Of a stretch of 64,000 nt of DNA, positions 25,341 through 34,357 are shown piece by piece (within the stretch, counting starts at the first letter, position 1; every line of letters starts with the position of its first letter). This stretch comes from Novipirellula herctigrandis (GTDB lineage Bacteria; Planctomycetota; Planctomycetia; Pirellulales; Pirellulaceae): NCBI GenBank assembly GCA_007859835.1, contig SJPJ01000001.1:5146926-5210925 (forward strand), read 5' to 3'. The notes beneath the pieces are model-generated. The model worked only from the letters and a program-made list of their open reading frames with translations. It did not search any database and was not told the DNA's origin. The position numbers were made by a program, and so were the translations under genes.

Positions 25341-26948
25341 CTAAGGCAACGCATGCGGGAGTTCGTAGACCGCATAGGTATCGTTCACTTCCTCGCCGGT
25401 CGGATAATACCGGACCAGTGGAAAGTGTTGGCCGACGACGCGGCGATCCACGACGATCAAGTCGACTCCGTACTTCTTTCGATATTCAATCAACGCATCG
25501 TATTGGAGCGTGACCCGGATCGTCCCCAGCCTTTGTGGATAGATGTCTCGAATCCGTGTGTACCATTCCTTCAAACTCTTTGCGTCTTGTGGAACATCTT
25601 TCCAATTCGCCACCTCCGCTCGCTCGGCATACCATTTGAAGGTTTGTTGATGTCTAGGGGTTAAGAACACGGCATCGGGATCGGTAGTCGTGCGGACCCA
25701 TTGGCATACCGTTAGCCAATCGCGATACACTTTTTGCTGGACCGCCACCGGTGCATCGGCGTCCCAACCAAGCAACCGGTTACTGGCCGACGGTGGAACA
25801 GGCAATCGAATCGAGTTCCAACTGCTGTAGCCAAACAGTACTGTGGCGACCAACAAGACAAATGATGCGAACTTCCACTCTTTTTTCTTCGCATCAAGTT
25901 CGCAAATCGCTCGAATCACTAACAGCGAAAACCAAAGCGGCACGACGGCATCGCTGAGTCGAAACCAATAGTAGCGAAGCAATTTCGCGGCCAAATCGCG
26001 ATCGATCATCGGCAAAAATCCGAGCAACAGTCCGACGACCGCAATCGCAATGGCGCCATAGGCAAAACCGCCGAGCCGGTTCCATCGCATGTCGTCCCGT
26101 TGGTTTCGAGCCAATTGGGTGAACGCGACTGCCGCAACGACGAGCAAGCCGTGCCGCAGGTACCAAATCAGATTCAATCCGGTTGGCAATAAATGATGGC
26201 TCAGTCGATAGTAGGTGTAGATCTTTGCTGACATCGCCGAATCCGCTGGACTAACGCCGAGCGTCAACCAGACCGCCGGGACGATTCCCAACAAGGCGAT
26301 CGCACCTCCGGCGAAAAGGTATCGCGTGAAAAACGCTTGTCGGTTCGGTTGATTACGCTCGGTCAACCACCACGCAAAGCTTGCTGCAATGACCGACCAA
26401 CCACCCGAGAGGACATGCAACGCAGAGGCGATGCCTAGCAAAACCCAAACGCGGTTCCATCGCCGATCGACTATATCGGCAATAGCGAGCAACACGAACC
26501 CATACGCAGGGACTTTGGCTTCGACGCCACCGATGACCCATTCACCAGCCAAGTTGGCATACTCGACCGCGGCAATCCAAACCACCGCAACACCAATCGG
26601 TGCCCACGGTACTTTGATTAAGCGACGAGTTAACCGATCAAGCCCCATCGCGATGAGGATCCATCCGACAATGCGGCCGATCCATGTGGTTGTTTCTAGC
26701 GATAGAAAAAGGGTCGGCCAGCCAAAGAGAACATAGAACGTGGTGTGGGCTTTTCCCGATGCAGCAAAAGCATCATTAGCACACCAATCAGGTTGCCAAA
26801 AGTTTTTCGCTTTGACCAAGTAGTGCGCTTCGTTGACCATCGGCGGTGCGTCGCCGGCATAGATAAAGAACAAAGCAACCAGCAATATCACGTTGACAAA
26901 GGCTTGGTAGTGGTTTGTTCTTGATTCCGTAGGTTCCAAATCCATCAT
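25341..26948 (-). CDS. Multi-pass membrane protein, possibly DUF6798
   Basis: This 535-residue protein has about 10 hydrophobic segments spread over the first 380 residues and a soluble C-terminal domain. The periplasmic loop after the first segment ([13 protein letters not shown]) and the overall layout match a planctomycete family I associate with DUF6798, with a general resemblance to GT-C/mannosyltransferase-type membrane proteins. I am not certain of the family assignment. Its ATG lies inside the pdxA stop region with a 4-bp ATGA overlap (26945-26948), so it is translationally coupled to pdxA. Confidence 0.6.
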   Translation of the reverse strand: MMDLEPTESRTNHYQAFVNVILLVALFFIYAGDAPPMVNEAHYLVKAKNFWQPDWCANDAFAASGKAHTTFYVLFGWPTLFLSLETTTWIGRIVGWILIAMGLDRLTRRLIKVPWAPIGVAVVWIAAVEYANLAGEWVIGGVEAKVPAYGFVLLAIADIVDRRWNRVWVLLGIASALHVLSGGWSVIAASFAWWLTERNQPNRQAFFTRYLFAGGAIALLGIVPAVWLTLGVSPADSAMSAKIYTYYRLSHHLLPTGLNLIWYLRHGLLVVAAVAFTQLARNQRDDMRWNRLGGFAYGAIAIAVVGLLLGFLPMIDRDLAAKLLRYYWFRLSDAVVPLWFSLLVIRAICELDAKKKEWKFASFVLLVATVLFGYSSWNSIRLPVPPSASNRLLGWDADAPVAVQQKVYRDWLTVCQWVRTTTDPDAVFLTPRHQQTFKWYAERAEVANWKDVPQDAKSLKEWYTRIRDIYPQRLGTIRVTLQYDALIEYRKKYGVDLIVVDRRVVGQHFPLVRYYPTGEEVNDTYAVYELPHALP

Positions 26949-27916
26949 GGCTTTTCCGTTAGATCAATCACCATCCGGATGGCGGCCATCATGCTGCGTC
27001 GGCTCGCGACTCCCTGCCAAGCCAAATCCAACGCCGTTCCATGATCGACACTGGTTCGCACAATTGGAAGACCAAGCGTCACATTGACGGCATCGTCAAA
27101 TGACAATGCTTTTAGCGGGATCAATCCCTGGTCGTGATACATGCAAATATAGACATCGGTCTGCTCTCGCATCCGCGGAGTAAACGCAGTATCGGGCGGC
27201 AGCGGACCGATGATATCGATTCCTTCGCTTCGTGCTTGTGCGATCGCAGGTTCAATCAAGTTCGCTTCCTCGCCGTGACTGAACAATCCGTTTTCACCAG
27301 CGTGTGGATTGAGTCCACACACGGCGACTCGTGCTGGACGGCGAAGTCGGCGGGCCAAGGCATCGGCTCCGTTTCGAATGGCTCGGAGGATCAAATCCAC
27401 CGACAAAAGCGAAGGGACATCGGCTAGAGGAACGTGAATGGTCGCTAAGACGCAAGAGATCGTTTCGCTGGTGAGCATCATCGAAAATTGGTCCACAGCG
27501 GTTCGCGAGGCCAAAAGTTCAGTATGTCCGGGGAACGTGATTCCGGCTTCGTGCCAGGCTTCTTTTTGGATCGGACCAGTGACGATGGCTGATGATTCGC
27601 CTGCCATCGTCGAATCGATTGCTCGGCTGACGGCATCGAACGAAGCTTGCCCGGTCGCGGCAGAAAATTGTCCTGCGATGACGGATTCAGGTTGCTCGAT
27701 CGGCACATCAACAATTTGCGGCATTTCGGCAGTGGCGTAGCCGAGCTGAACCGAAATTCGTCTGAGAACCTCCGCCGGTCCATACAAAACTGGAAAACAG
27801 ACGCCTTTTACCGCCTGATCGGCTGCACAGGCGATGGACAATTCAGGCCCAATTCCAGCAACATCGCCGACCGAAATCGCGATTCGAGGAAGCCTTCTGG
27901 GGGGAGAGTCCGACAT
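26945..27916 (-). CDS. pdxA: 4-hydroxythreonine-4-phosphate dehydrogenase
   Basis: This 323-residue PdxA carries out the NAD-dependent oxidation of 4-phosphohydroxy-L-threonine in pyridoxal phosphate synthesis (DXP-dependent route). Family marks include [12 protein letters not shown] near residue 10, the G-H-T-E-L-L-A region near 130, the [12 protein letters not shown] metal-binding segment near 250, and V-D-H-G-T-A-L-D near 290. The start is taken at ATG 27916, because the frame upstream to 27970 adds residues that family members lack. It is divergent from the C25 peptidase gene. No other pdx genes are in the window. Confidence 0.93.
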   Translation of the reverse strand: MSDSPPRRLPRIAISVGDVAGIGPELSIACAADQAVKGVCFPVLYGPAEVLRRISVQLGYATAEMPQIVDVPIEQPESVIAGQFSAATGQASFDAVSRAIDSTMAGESSAIVTGPIQKEAWHEAGITFPGHTELLASRTAVDQFSMMLTSETISCVLATIHVPLADVPSLLSVDLILRAIRNGADALARRLRRPARVAVCGLNPHAGENGLFSHGEEANLIEPAIAQARSEGIDIIGPLPPDTAFTPRMREQTDVYICMYHDQGLIPLKALSFDDAVNVTLGLPIVRTSVDHGTALDLAWQGVASRRSMMAAIRMVIDLTEKP

Positions 27917-28001
27917 TGCTCTAGCGTCAAAAACGTGTTTTGGTTGTGATACGGTTACAATACACCACACGTAACTTAGCGGATCACTCCTTGGTTTATA
28001 A

Positions 28002-29543
28002 ATGACTGGTCATTTCCGAAAGATCGTTTTTCTCGGTTTCTGGGCAACCGGCCTGCTGCATTCGGCATTTGGCGCCGATATCGTTGCGGTTTGTCCCGAC
28101 GCCTTTCGTGCTTCGATCACCCCTTGGATCGAGCATCGGGAACAAGACGGACTGAGTGTGTCGGTTGTGCGCAGCTTCGGATCAGCCGAAACCGTGCAAC
28201 AAACAATTCGTGACGCTGCGACTGCGGAAACACGCTATGTCGTTTTGGTCGGAACAACGCCCGCCATTGGTACCCCTTGTGATCCGTCATGTGAGGTTCC
28301 AACTGTTTACTGTCGAACGACGGTGACCGCTCAATTTGGATCACCGCCAACGATGTCCACCGACATGCCGTTTGGCGATTTTGATGGGGATGGCACCCCG
28401 AATGCTGCAGTAGGGCGTATGCCCGTAAAAACGACGACGGAGCTTGATCAGTTGATCGACCGCGTCGTCCATTATGAACGTCAACCTGATTTTGGTTTGT
28501 GGCGTGGCAATGTCCAATTGGTTGGTGGGCTTGGTGGATTTGGCGGCATGATCGATACCGCGATCGAATCGGTCACGCGGACGGTTGTGACAGGGGTCTT
28601 GCCCCCAGAGACGCGGACCTTTGTGGCATATGCGAGCCCCAACCATCGATTTTGTCCAAAGCACTTGCCGTTTACCGAAGCGGTACTTGAGGATTACCGG
28701 CGCGGATCGCGTTTTTGGGTTTACGCCGGTCACGGCTATATCACCGAACTCGACCGAGTCCCTGCAACGCTATTAGGCCGACCGGTGTTGGATTGCGAAA
28801 GTGTATGCAAGTTGCAGCGTCCAGCATCGAGTTCCCCGATCGCACTGTTGTTAGCTTGTTACACCGGCGCGACCGATGCACCCGAGGATTGTTTGGCCGA
28901 GCGGATGCTATTAACCGATGGCGGGCCGATCGCCGTGTTCGCAGGAAGCCGCGTGACCATGCCGTATGGAAACGCGAACGTCGCGATTGGGTTGATCGAT
29001 GGCGTTTATGCCAAAAAAATGAACCGACTTGGCGATGCTTGGTTGCGTACTCAAGTTCAGATGCAAAGCGATGTGATCCAAGACCAATCGACCGCCCGGA
29101 TGATGATCGATGGATTAGCGACTCTGATGAGTCCGGCGGGAAGTAAATTGGTGGACGAACGACGCGAGCATGTTCGGCTTTACAACCTTTTAGGTGACCC
29201 TGCGCTACACTTGCATCCGCCACAATCACTTTCGCTTGAAGTTGCTACCGGGTTCAATCCAGGAGAGACGATCTCGATCGACGCGACATCACCAATCGAC
29301 GGGGAGTTAACCGTGACGCTGCATCGGCCGCTTGGTAGTGATTCAGATGACCAAGAGGACCCGAATGCCACGGCGGTTGCTTCGATCACACAATTGGTTT
29401 CCGCCGATCGACTCAACCGTAGTGAGGTTCAAGTTCCCGATACGTTTCGCGGACCGCTGACGGTTCGAGCGTTTGTTTCCGGAAAAACGGCATGGGCGAC
29501 TGCCGCAGCGAAGACGCGAATTCGGAATGCTTCGCTGAAGTAA
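28002..29543 (+). CDS. Secreted C25 (gingipain-type) cysteine peptidase-like protein
   Basis: This 513-residue protein has a signal peptide (about residues 1-23, ending AFGA). The centre carries the catalytic-dyad regions of peptidase family C25. The histidine is in F-W-V-Y-A-G-H-G-Y near residue 245, and the cysteine is in A-L-L-L-A-C-Y-T-G near residue 290. A segment of acidic residues ([12 protein letters not shown]) near 125 looks like a Ca2+ loop. The last about 100 residues form a beta-sandwich, as in many C25 proteins. Gingipains cleave after Arg or Lys. The specificity here cannot be read from the sequence. The protein is expected to be exported and possibly surface-bound. Confidence 0.82.
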   Translation: MTGHFRKIVFLGFWATGLLHSAFGADIVAVCPDAFRASITPWIEHREQDGLSVSVVRSFGSAETVQQTIRDAATAETRYVVLVGTTPAIGTPCDPSCEVPTVYCRTTVTAQFGSPPTMSTDMPFGDFDGDGTPNAAVGRMPVKTTTELDQLIDRVVHYERQPDFGLWRGNVQLVGGLGGFGGMIDTAIESVTRTVVTGVLPPETRTFVAYASPNHRFCPKHLPFTEAVLEDYRRGSRFWVYAGHGYITELDRVPATLLGRPVLDCESVCKLQRPASSSPIALLLACYTGATDAPEDCLAERMLLTDGGPIAVFAGSRVTMPYGNANVAIGLIDGVYAKKMNRLGDAWLRTQVQMQSDVIQDQSTARMMIDGLATLMSPAGSKLVDERREHVRLYNLLGDPALHLHPPQSLSLEVATGFNPGETISIDATSPIDGELTVTLHRPLGSDSDDQEDPNATAVASITQLVSADRLNRSEVQVPDTFRGPLTVRAFVSGKTAWATAAAKTRIRNASLK

Positions 29544-29588
29544 CTTGATTCGCTACAATAATGCACCACTGAATTCTTCCCTCAAACG

Positions 29589-30638
29589 ATGTGTGTGCAA
29601 ATGACGGATACTCGGCCGCCTTACGATTCTTTTATGCTCGTTTCCTTTGGTGGTCCCGAAGGCCCCGATGACGTGATGCCGTTTCTAGAGAACGTGTTGC
29701 GTGGTAAACCAGTCCCGCGCCAGCGGATGTTGGAAGTGGCGGAGCATTACCAACAATTTGGTGGCGTTAGCCCGATCAACGAACAAAATCGGCAATTGCT
29801 GGTCGCGATCAAAGATGAATTCAAAGCAAACGATATCGAGTTGCCAGTCTATTGGGGGAACCGCAATTGGGATCCTTACTTTGCGGATACGTTGAGGCAA
29901 ATGCAAGCCGACGGACGCAAACGGACGTTAGCGTTTTTCACCAGTATGTTCAGCAGTAACAGCGGGTGCCGCCAATACCGCGAAAATCTAGCCGAGGCAT
30001 GCGCTGAAGTTGGCGGGAATGCACCGTCGGTCGAGAAAGTCCGGATGGGATTCAATCATCCGCTGTTTGTCGAAACGATTTCGGATAGCGTCAAAGCGGC
30101 TGCCGAGTCGATCGGAGCGGATGTGAAAAAGACGCCGGTGATGTTTACGGCGCACAGTATTCCGATGTTGATGGCCGAGAATTCGGATTACGTGAAGCAG
30201 TTAATGGAAACGTGTCGTTTAGTCGCCGAGATGTGTGGCGCTGAGAATTGGTCACTGGTGTACCAAAGTCGTTCGGGGCCACCCCAACAACCTTGGCTTG
30301 AACCGGACGTTTGTGATTCGATTGAGTCGATGGACAAAGCGTCAAAACTGGATTCGTTGATTATCGTTCCGATCGGCTTTATTAGCGATCACATGGAAGT
30401 CCTATTCGATTTGGACCACGAAGCGAGTGACGTTTGTAAAGCCAGAAACATCAAAATGGCTCGCGCGGCAACCGCTGGCACAGCACCCAAGTTTGTAACC
30501 ATGATTCGACAATTGGTCGAAGAACGATTGAACCCGTCCGCCGAGAAACCTGCGCTGGGCAACTTGGGACCATGGCACGATGTCTGTCCGGTCGATTGTT
30601 GTTTGTACAACCCACCGCAAAGGCCGCGACCAACTTAA
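29589..30638 (+). CDS. hemH: Ferrochelatase
   Basis: This 349-residue enzyme inserts Fe2+ into a porphyrin in haem synthesis. It shows the family start P-Y-D-S-F-M-L-V-S-F-G-G-P-E-G, the catalytic His in F-T-A-H-S-I-P-M near residue 195, the signature Y-Q-S-R-S-G-P-P-Q-Q-P-W-L-E-P-D near 225, and the metal-binding region F-I-S-D-H-M-E-V-L-F-D-L-D near 265. The length fits the family. An ATG at 29601 is an alternative start. It stands alone as a haem gene. No lid or transmembrane tail is present. Confidence 0.93.
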   Translation: MCVQMTDTRPPYDSFMLVSFGGPEGPDDVMPFLENVLRGKPVPRQRMLEVAEHYQQFGGVSPINEQNRQLLVAIKDEFKANDIELPVYWGNRNWDPYFADTLRQMQADGRKRTLAFFTSMFSSNSGCRQYRENLAEACAEVGGNAPSVEKVRMGFNHPLFVETISDSVKAAAESIGADVKKTPVMFTAHSIPMLMAENSDYVKQLMETCRLVAEMCGAENWSLVYQSRSGPPQQPWLEPDVCDSIESMDKASKLDSLIIVPIGFISDHMEVLFDLDHEASDVCKARNIKMARAATAGTAPKFVTMIRQLVEERLNPSAEKPALGNLGPWHDVCPVDCCLYNPPQRPRPT

Positions 30639-31102
30639 ATCAGGTCCATTTCGAAATCCGCCCGATCAGTCAACTGGATATTGTCACGCTTTTGCAGTGA
30701 ACCTTGATGCCGAGCGAATCGGGGTGTATGCGGACCTTTCGCTGGCAAGCTTTACAAGCGATTCGCAGCGTATGGGGCTGCGCAACCAAATCATCGAGCT
30801 TTTTCTTCATCCATGCGGTCAACGCGTGGCTCAAGGTCGTGCAAGCCCCGTTCGCCGCCATCAATCAAGACCAACAAGTTGACGGCAACGATTTCGACGC
30901 CGCCATCGCCGCACTGCAAGCCGACGCTGCGACGATGGGGAGAAGCAACAGAAAATTGTGATCCACTGGCTGTTGGGGAACCATGACCGGAACCGGCAGT
31001 GGCTCAGGAAGTGGCTCAGGAAGTGGCTGTGGGACCGGCAAAGTCACCGGTGCAACCAAGTCTTACATCAACGACTATTGGTTCGATCCAAGGGCGCAAT
31101 AT
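30639..31102. other. Decayed intergenic region between hemH and the IS element
   Basis: No intact gene is supported. It holds a minus-strand zinc-ribbon remnant (listed separately) and a run of direct repeats encoding Gly/Ser, or Pro on the other strand, at about 31002-31030 (units near agtggctcagga). Several short frames overlap and have no recognisable product. Confidence 0.45.
30670..30864 (-). pseudogene. Remnant of a zinc-ribbon protein
   Basis: The minus frame reads L-R-I-A-C-K-A-C-Q-R-K-V-R-I-H-P-D-S-L-G-I-K-V-H-C-K-S. This resembles the planctomycete zinc-ribbon start I-x-C-x-x-C-x-x-x-(K/R)-(V/L)-x-x-P-x-x-x-x-G-x-x-x-x-C. The second half of the ribbon lacks its last cysteine and the frame stops soon after. 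A stop codon in the same frame at 30865-30867 separates it from a proline-rich stretch. It looks like a fragment of a degraded gene next to a mobile element. The chance that it is a real short gene is small. Confidence 0.3.
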
Positions 31103-32085
31103 CAGGGCAATCGCACGTTGAATTCGTTTCTGTCTAAGGATTGCACTGAATGGCCATTTGTCAAGTCGCTTGGACGTTGAGCGGCTAATTCATGCACGGA
31201 GGTTTTAACCGATGACCGGCCCCGCAGTACTTATTTCAAAGAACTCTGTAAATGTTACAGACCCTCGTGTCGAGCGTGGGCACAACCATGACTTGCTCGA
31301 AATGGTTTTCATTGCCCTGACCGCTTCACAATGACGGCCTTTGCAACGGAGACTCGACTGGTATTAGATCAAATGTTGGTCGATGACAAGAGCAATGAAA
31401 TCCCGGCTGTTCCTGAACTTCTCAAATGGATGAATCTTTCCGGAGTCGTCGTGACACCGATGCGATGCACCGTCAAAAGGCAACTTTCAAGAGCATCATT
31501 GCAGCAAACGCCGATTCTGTTTTGACGGTCAAAGGCAATCAAGGAAAGCTCGCTAAAGGCATGCTTGAACTGTATGTCGAATATGGAGAAGCGAACTATT
31601 TGATCGAAGGACTTCGCCATCATGCAACGGTAGAGAAATCACACAGCCGAAAAGAACGTCGCGACGATTACACGATCGCAGTTCCCGATGAACCGCTGTT
31701 CTCCGAATGGGAAGGCATCAAGTCAATTGGAATGGTTTATCGAAATCGCGGCGGCGTGGCTGAGCATGATGAGACCACTTTCTTCCTCAGCAGTTTGCCG
31801 CCGAAGGTAAAGCAGCGGAGCCGGCGGATTCGCGACCATTGGAGAATTGAAAACAGCGAACACTCTGTTCTTGATGTAACATCTTTAGAAGACGCGAGCC
31901 GAATTCGCATTGGCAACTCACCCGATATCTCAGCTGCTTTTCGCCGCATGGCTCTAAATATTTTGCACAAGGACACTACGGTGAAAGACAATGTTCGAGG
32001 CAAACGACTACGAGCAGGATGGGATGACACGGTGCTCGATCAAATTTACTCTAGGTTTGATGGCCTTTGAACATGCGATTGCCTG
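31103..32085 (+). mobile_element. Degenerate ISAs1-type insertion sequence with both ends
   Basis: The left end (31103-31122) reads cagggcaatcgcacgttgaa. The right end (32067-32085), read on the opposite strand, is caggcaatcgcatgttcaa, so the two terminal inverted repeats match with one missing base and two substitutions. Between them lies a decayed ISAs1-family transposase gene. The remnant is 983 bp, shorter than complete ISAs1 elements, because the transposase has lost an internal segment. No clear target-site duplication is seen at the flanks, which suggests later rearrangement. The element marks the centre of the accessory island at 30.6-34.3 kb. Confidence 0.8.
31212..32070 (+). pseudogene. 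ISAs1-family transposase, broken by a deletion, a stop and a frameshift
   Basis: The N terminus (V-T-D-P-R-V-E-R-G-H-N-H-D-L-L-E-M-V) begins at 31212 and runs to a stop at about 31332. The usual segment with W-x-D-I-E-x-F, a zinc-finger-like motif and S-H-D-T-F is missing. It resumes in another frame as A-F-A-T-E-T-R-L-V-L-D-Q-M, K-S-N-E-I-P-A-V-P-E-L-L. At about 31455 one base is lost after V-V-V-T, and reading continues in the frame starting D-A-M-H-R-Q-K-A, then V-K-G-N-Q-G-K-L and R-D-H-W-R-I-E-N-S-E-H. The DDE-type catalytic core is therefore split across frames, and the element cannot move on its own. Confidence 0.85.
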
Positions 32086-32120
32086 GGGGGCCACATAGCA
32101 ATTCCAAATGGAACTTTATT

Positions 32121-32399
32121 ATGTCGAAACTAAGAACAAAACTATTGCTGGCCTGTCTGCTCAGCTTCTTTGCGTGGTTCGTCGTCAGACGCGTGCAGAA
32201 AGCGGCGAAGCTAGCTCGTGACACAGCGGAAGTCGTCGAATTCGCCAAGGACCTTAATCAGTTAATTAATCACCCACCGCGGAATTATCGCGAATTCGAA
32301 CATTGGGTGCCGGAAGATTTTTTTCAATCTCCAACCGCGCTCCAGGCATGCAATGCGATTTCTAGTCGCGATAACGAATCGATCCCAATTCAGGGATGA
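32121..32399 (+). CDS. Small membrane-anchored hypothetical protein
   Basis: This 92-residue ORF begins at ATG 32121, just after the right end of the IS element (32085). It has one N-terminal hydrophobic segment (L-L-L-A-C-L-L-S-F-F-A-W-F-V-V), followed by a basic helical stretch (R-R-V-Q-K-A-A-K-L-A-R) and a polar tail. Its stop overlaps the start of the next small ORF by ATGA. It matches no family I know. A coding role is supported by the membrane-anchor layout and the overlap, but not proven. Confidence 0.45.
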   Translation: MSKLRTKLLLACLLSFFAWFVVRRVQKAAKLARDTAEVVEFAKDLNQLINHPPRNYREFEHWVPEDFFQSPTALQACNAISSRDNESIPIQG

Positions 32400-32500
32400 T
32401 TGAAGAGTACGAGAAACTACTGACTTGGCTTGAGGAAGACGACAAGAGGAGAAAAGAGAGCATGGAAGAACGAGGGTTGAATACAGAACGGGACGAATGA
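32396..32500 (+). CDS. 34-residue highly charged peptide ORF
   Basis: It starts with ATG at 32396 in an ATGA overlap with the previous ORF and ends with TGA at 32498-32500. The product has many Glu, Asp, Arg and Lys residues (I-E-E-Y-E-K-L-L-T-W-L-E-E-D-D-K-R-R) and looks like a single amphipathic helix. The CAGGG just before the ATG could act as a Shine-Dalgarno site. It overlaps the next ORF by ATGA as well. No known family. Confidence 0.35.
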   Translation: MIEEYEKLLTWLEEDDKRRKESMEERGLNTERDE

Positions 32501-32814
32501 GGGAGATTCGACTATATGCGTTCGGCGTCGCGGGTTACAACCGAGGTTGGATGATGCCGATAAATAAACGAGACGAACGTGCAGGACCGATTTGCTGTGC
32601 TCTGAATCGGCACGGTTTTGCCTCGGCTGAATCACTTGTGAGAATGGGTGATGCTCGCAGCCTAACTCAGTCCTACGTTATAGAAGAAATGCCTTTTCGA
32701 GTATCGCCGGGTGTGTTTCCCTTCGAACCAGCAAATGGACAACCTTGTCCACAAACACCGGTTTGCGACTCCACCGACAAACTTGCGAGCGTTTGGATGA
32801 AAGCGGGTGTTTGA
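32497..32814 (+). CDS. Hypothetical protein, third of the ATGA-linked small ORFs
   Basis: This 105-residue ORF starts at ATG 32497 within the stop of the 34-residue ORF. It has scattered Cys and no clear membrane segment or known motif. It could be chance, since no homology is recognised. The two consecutive ATGA overlaps are the only support. It ends 20 nt before the sulfotransferase-like pseudogene. Confidence 0.25.
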   Translation: MREIRLYAFGVAGYNRGWMMPINKRDERAGPICCALNRHGFASAESLVRMGDARSLTQSYVIEEMPFRVSPGVFPFEPANGQPCPQTPVCDSTDKLASVWMKAGV

Positions 32815-32834
32815 GTCAGGGAATTGATAAATAG

Positions 32835-34112
32835 GTGATTCATCCAAACGGAAATAGCTACTCATGCCCCTTGATTCACCACCTTGCTTGTTCCGGTGGG
32901 ACGTTGATTTCTCGCTGCTTGGCTTCCATGGGGGGTGTTTGCTTTCTGATCGAAATCCATCCGCTGGGGCATTCGAGTTTTCATCCCCTTCGTCAAGCCG
33001 CTCCGTGGTATGGGTTTGTCGAGGAAGCAGAGATTTGCGAGTTACAGGACGGCGATTGCAAAGGGCTTCGTAAGGCGATTGAGTTGATCGAAGCCCGGGC
33101 CACGCAGCGCGACCTGCGGCTGGTGATCCGCGACTGGGCAAACTTGGATTGGATTGGTTTTCCATTTGTGGAAAAACCTCCGCTGCGGTCTTCTTGGGAT
33201 GATCTTTGTGTCACGTCGAATGACAGCGGCAAAAGAGATTGGAACGTTCCTCGTGTAGCAACCGTTTGTCATCCGTTGGGTCAATACCTTCGCTGCAAGG
33301 ACCTGGATGCGTTGAAACCTTCATGGAACGACGAGGTGTTTTGGCGAGGAACTCGCTTGTTTGCCGAAGCGATCCAGCAGATGTGTTGGTTTCGCTTTGA
33401 GGACTTCTTGGCTGCGCCGAAGACGATACTTCGCGAGCTGTGTGCTGCGTTGGTGATTCCTTACGACCCGGCGTGGCAACAACAATGGAACAGCTACACG
33501 AACATTACCGGTGAAGAAGTTTGCGTCAAACGTGGTGGGATTGAACCGAGCGAACGACGACCAGTCACTCAAGAGACTTGGAATCGCTTACGTGACAACG
33601 ATGATTTTTACGTGACGCTGGAACTTTTGGGCTATCCGTTGCCGGAACCAATGCGGCGTTGGCAAACGCAATCGATTCTCCTGGTGGGTAGAATCGACAA
33701 GTTCTCGGACGTCGCACAGCAAGGATTGGGATGGCGAAGCGGAGCATTGGCGGCTGGTGGTCCAGCAAGATCTGGGCGATACGGCAGCACAACTCCGACT
33801 GGCCGAAGCGTTGCGATGGATCGGACAGGCCGATGAAGCCGCCGATGTGCTGCTGAACCTTTGCCGCTCTGCGGATCGTTTGTCGGTGGAATCCGAAACG
33901 CAATTTTGTTGCTTCCCTACACCACTTTGCAACAGGCGAACCGCAGATTTGAAGCGTTGCCGCTACGACGTCGGTTGGCGGAAATCGCGCCGGATCACCG
34001 CCAATATTTGTTCGAGGCGACATCCTTGGCGGCGGGACTCGGCGAAATCGACGAGTCACTGTCCTATTGCCGGCGGCTACTGGGGGGGGGCATATCGCGG
34101 TTTGTAGTCTAG
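32835..34112 (+). pseudogene. Sulfotransferase-like/TPR protein gene broken by frameshifts
   Basis: The first frame (GTG 32835 to a stop at 33836) starts with H-H-L-A-C-S-G-G-T-L-I-S-R-C near residue 15, which fits the 5'-phosphosulfate-binding loop of PAPS-dependent sulfotransferase-like proteins. Residues 60-290 continue the fold, with W-F-R-F-E-D-F-L-A-A-P. Around 33750 the sense jumps to the +1 frame: L-G-D-T-A-A-Q-L-R-L-A-E-A-L-R-W-I-G-Q-A-D-E-A, a TPR. Around 33905-33930 it jumps back: R-R-R-L-A-E-I-A-P-D-H-R-Q-Y-L-F-E-A, another TPR. An ancestral protein of sulfotransferase plus TPR repeats is the simplest reading. The first part may still be translated as a truncated protein. Confidence 0.7.
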
Positions 34113-34115
34113 CGA

Positions 34116-34283
34116 TTAGGCGGCGGTGTTGTATTGCCGTGTGCCGTCGGTTGGGGCGGTGAACTGGGCGAGGAACTTGTTCAGGCGATCATCGTCGCTG
34201 ATCAGGTCGCCCCGAAGTGCCAGCATTCCCGCTCCGCCGGGGGCCGACCAGATAGTCGCGATCCAATTGACCTTGCTTTTCAC
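34116..34283 (-). CDS. Short minus-strand ORF or gene remnant before the flagellar operon
   Basis: The frame from GTG 34283 to TAA 34116 encodes 55 residues with a compositionally protein-like sequence (N-W-I-A-T-I-W-S-A-P-G-G-A-G-M-L-A-L-R-G-D-L-I-S-D-D-D). A stop codon lies in frame just upstream of the GTG. I do not recognise the family. It may be the C-terminal remnant of a lost gene, since the region to its right starts the conserved flagellar operon and that to its left is decayed. Confidence 0.3.
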   Translation of the reverse strand: MKSKVNWIATIWSAPGGAGMLALRGDLISDDDRLNKFLAQFTAPTDGTRQYNTAA

Positions 34284-34357
34284 TTTGGCGAAGTGTTACC
34301 GACAGTACTGGGGGCTTTAGGAAACAGGTTCTCCCGCTTCGATTCTTTTGGTGACTT

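Noticed and set aside
31093-32095. Target-site duplication around the ISAs1-type element
   Set aside because: The flanks (agggcgcaat before, gggggccaca after) share no repeat of the 8-10 bp expected for this family.
32662-33165. 167-codon minus-strand frame over the sulfotransferase-like gene
   Set aside because: It is opposite a plus frame with a recognisable motif and has no domain of its own.
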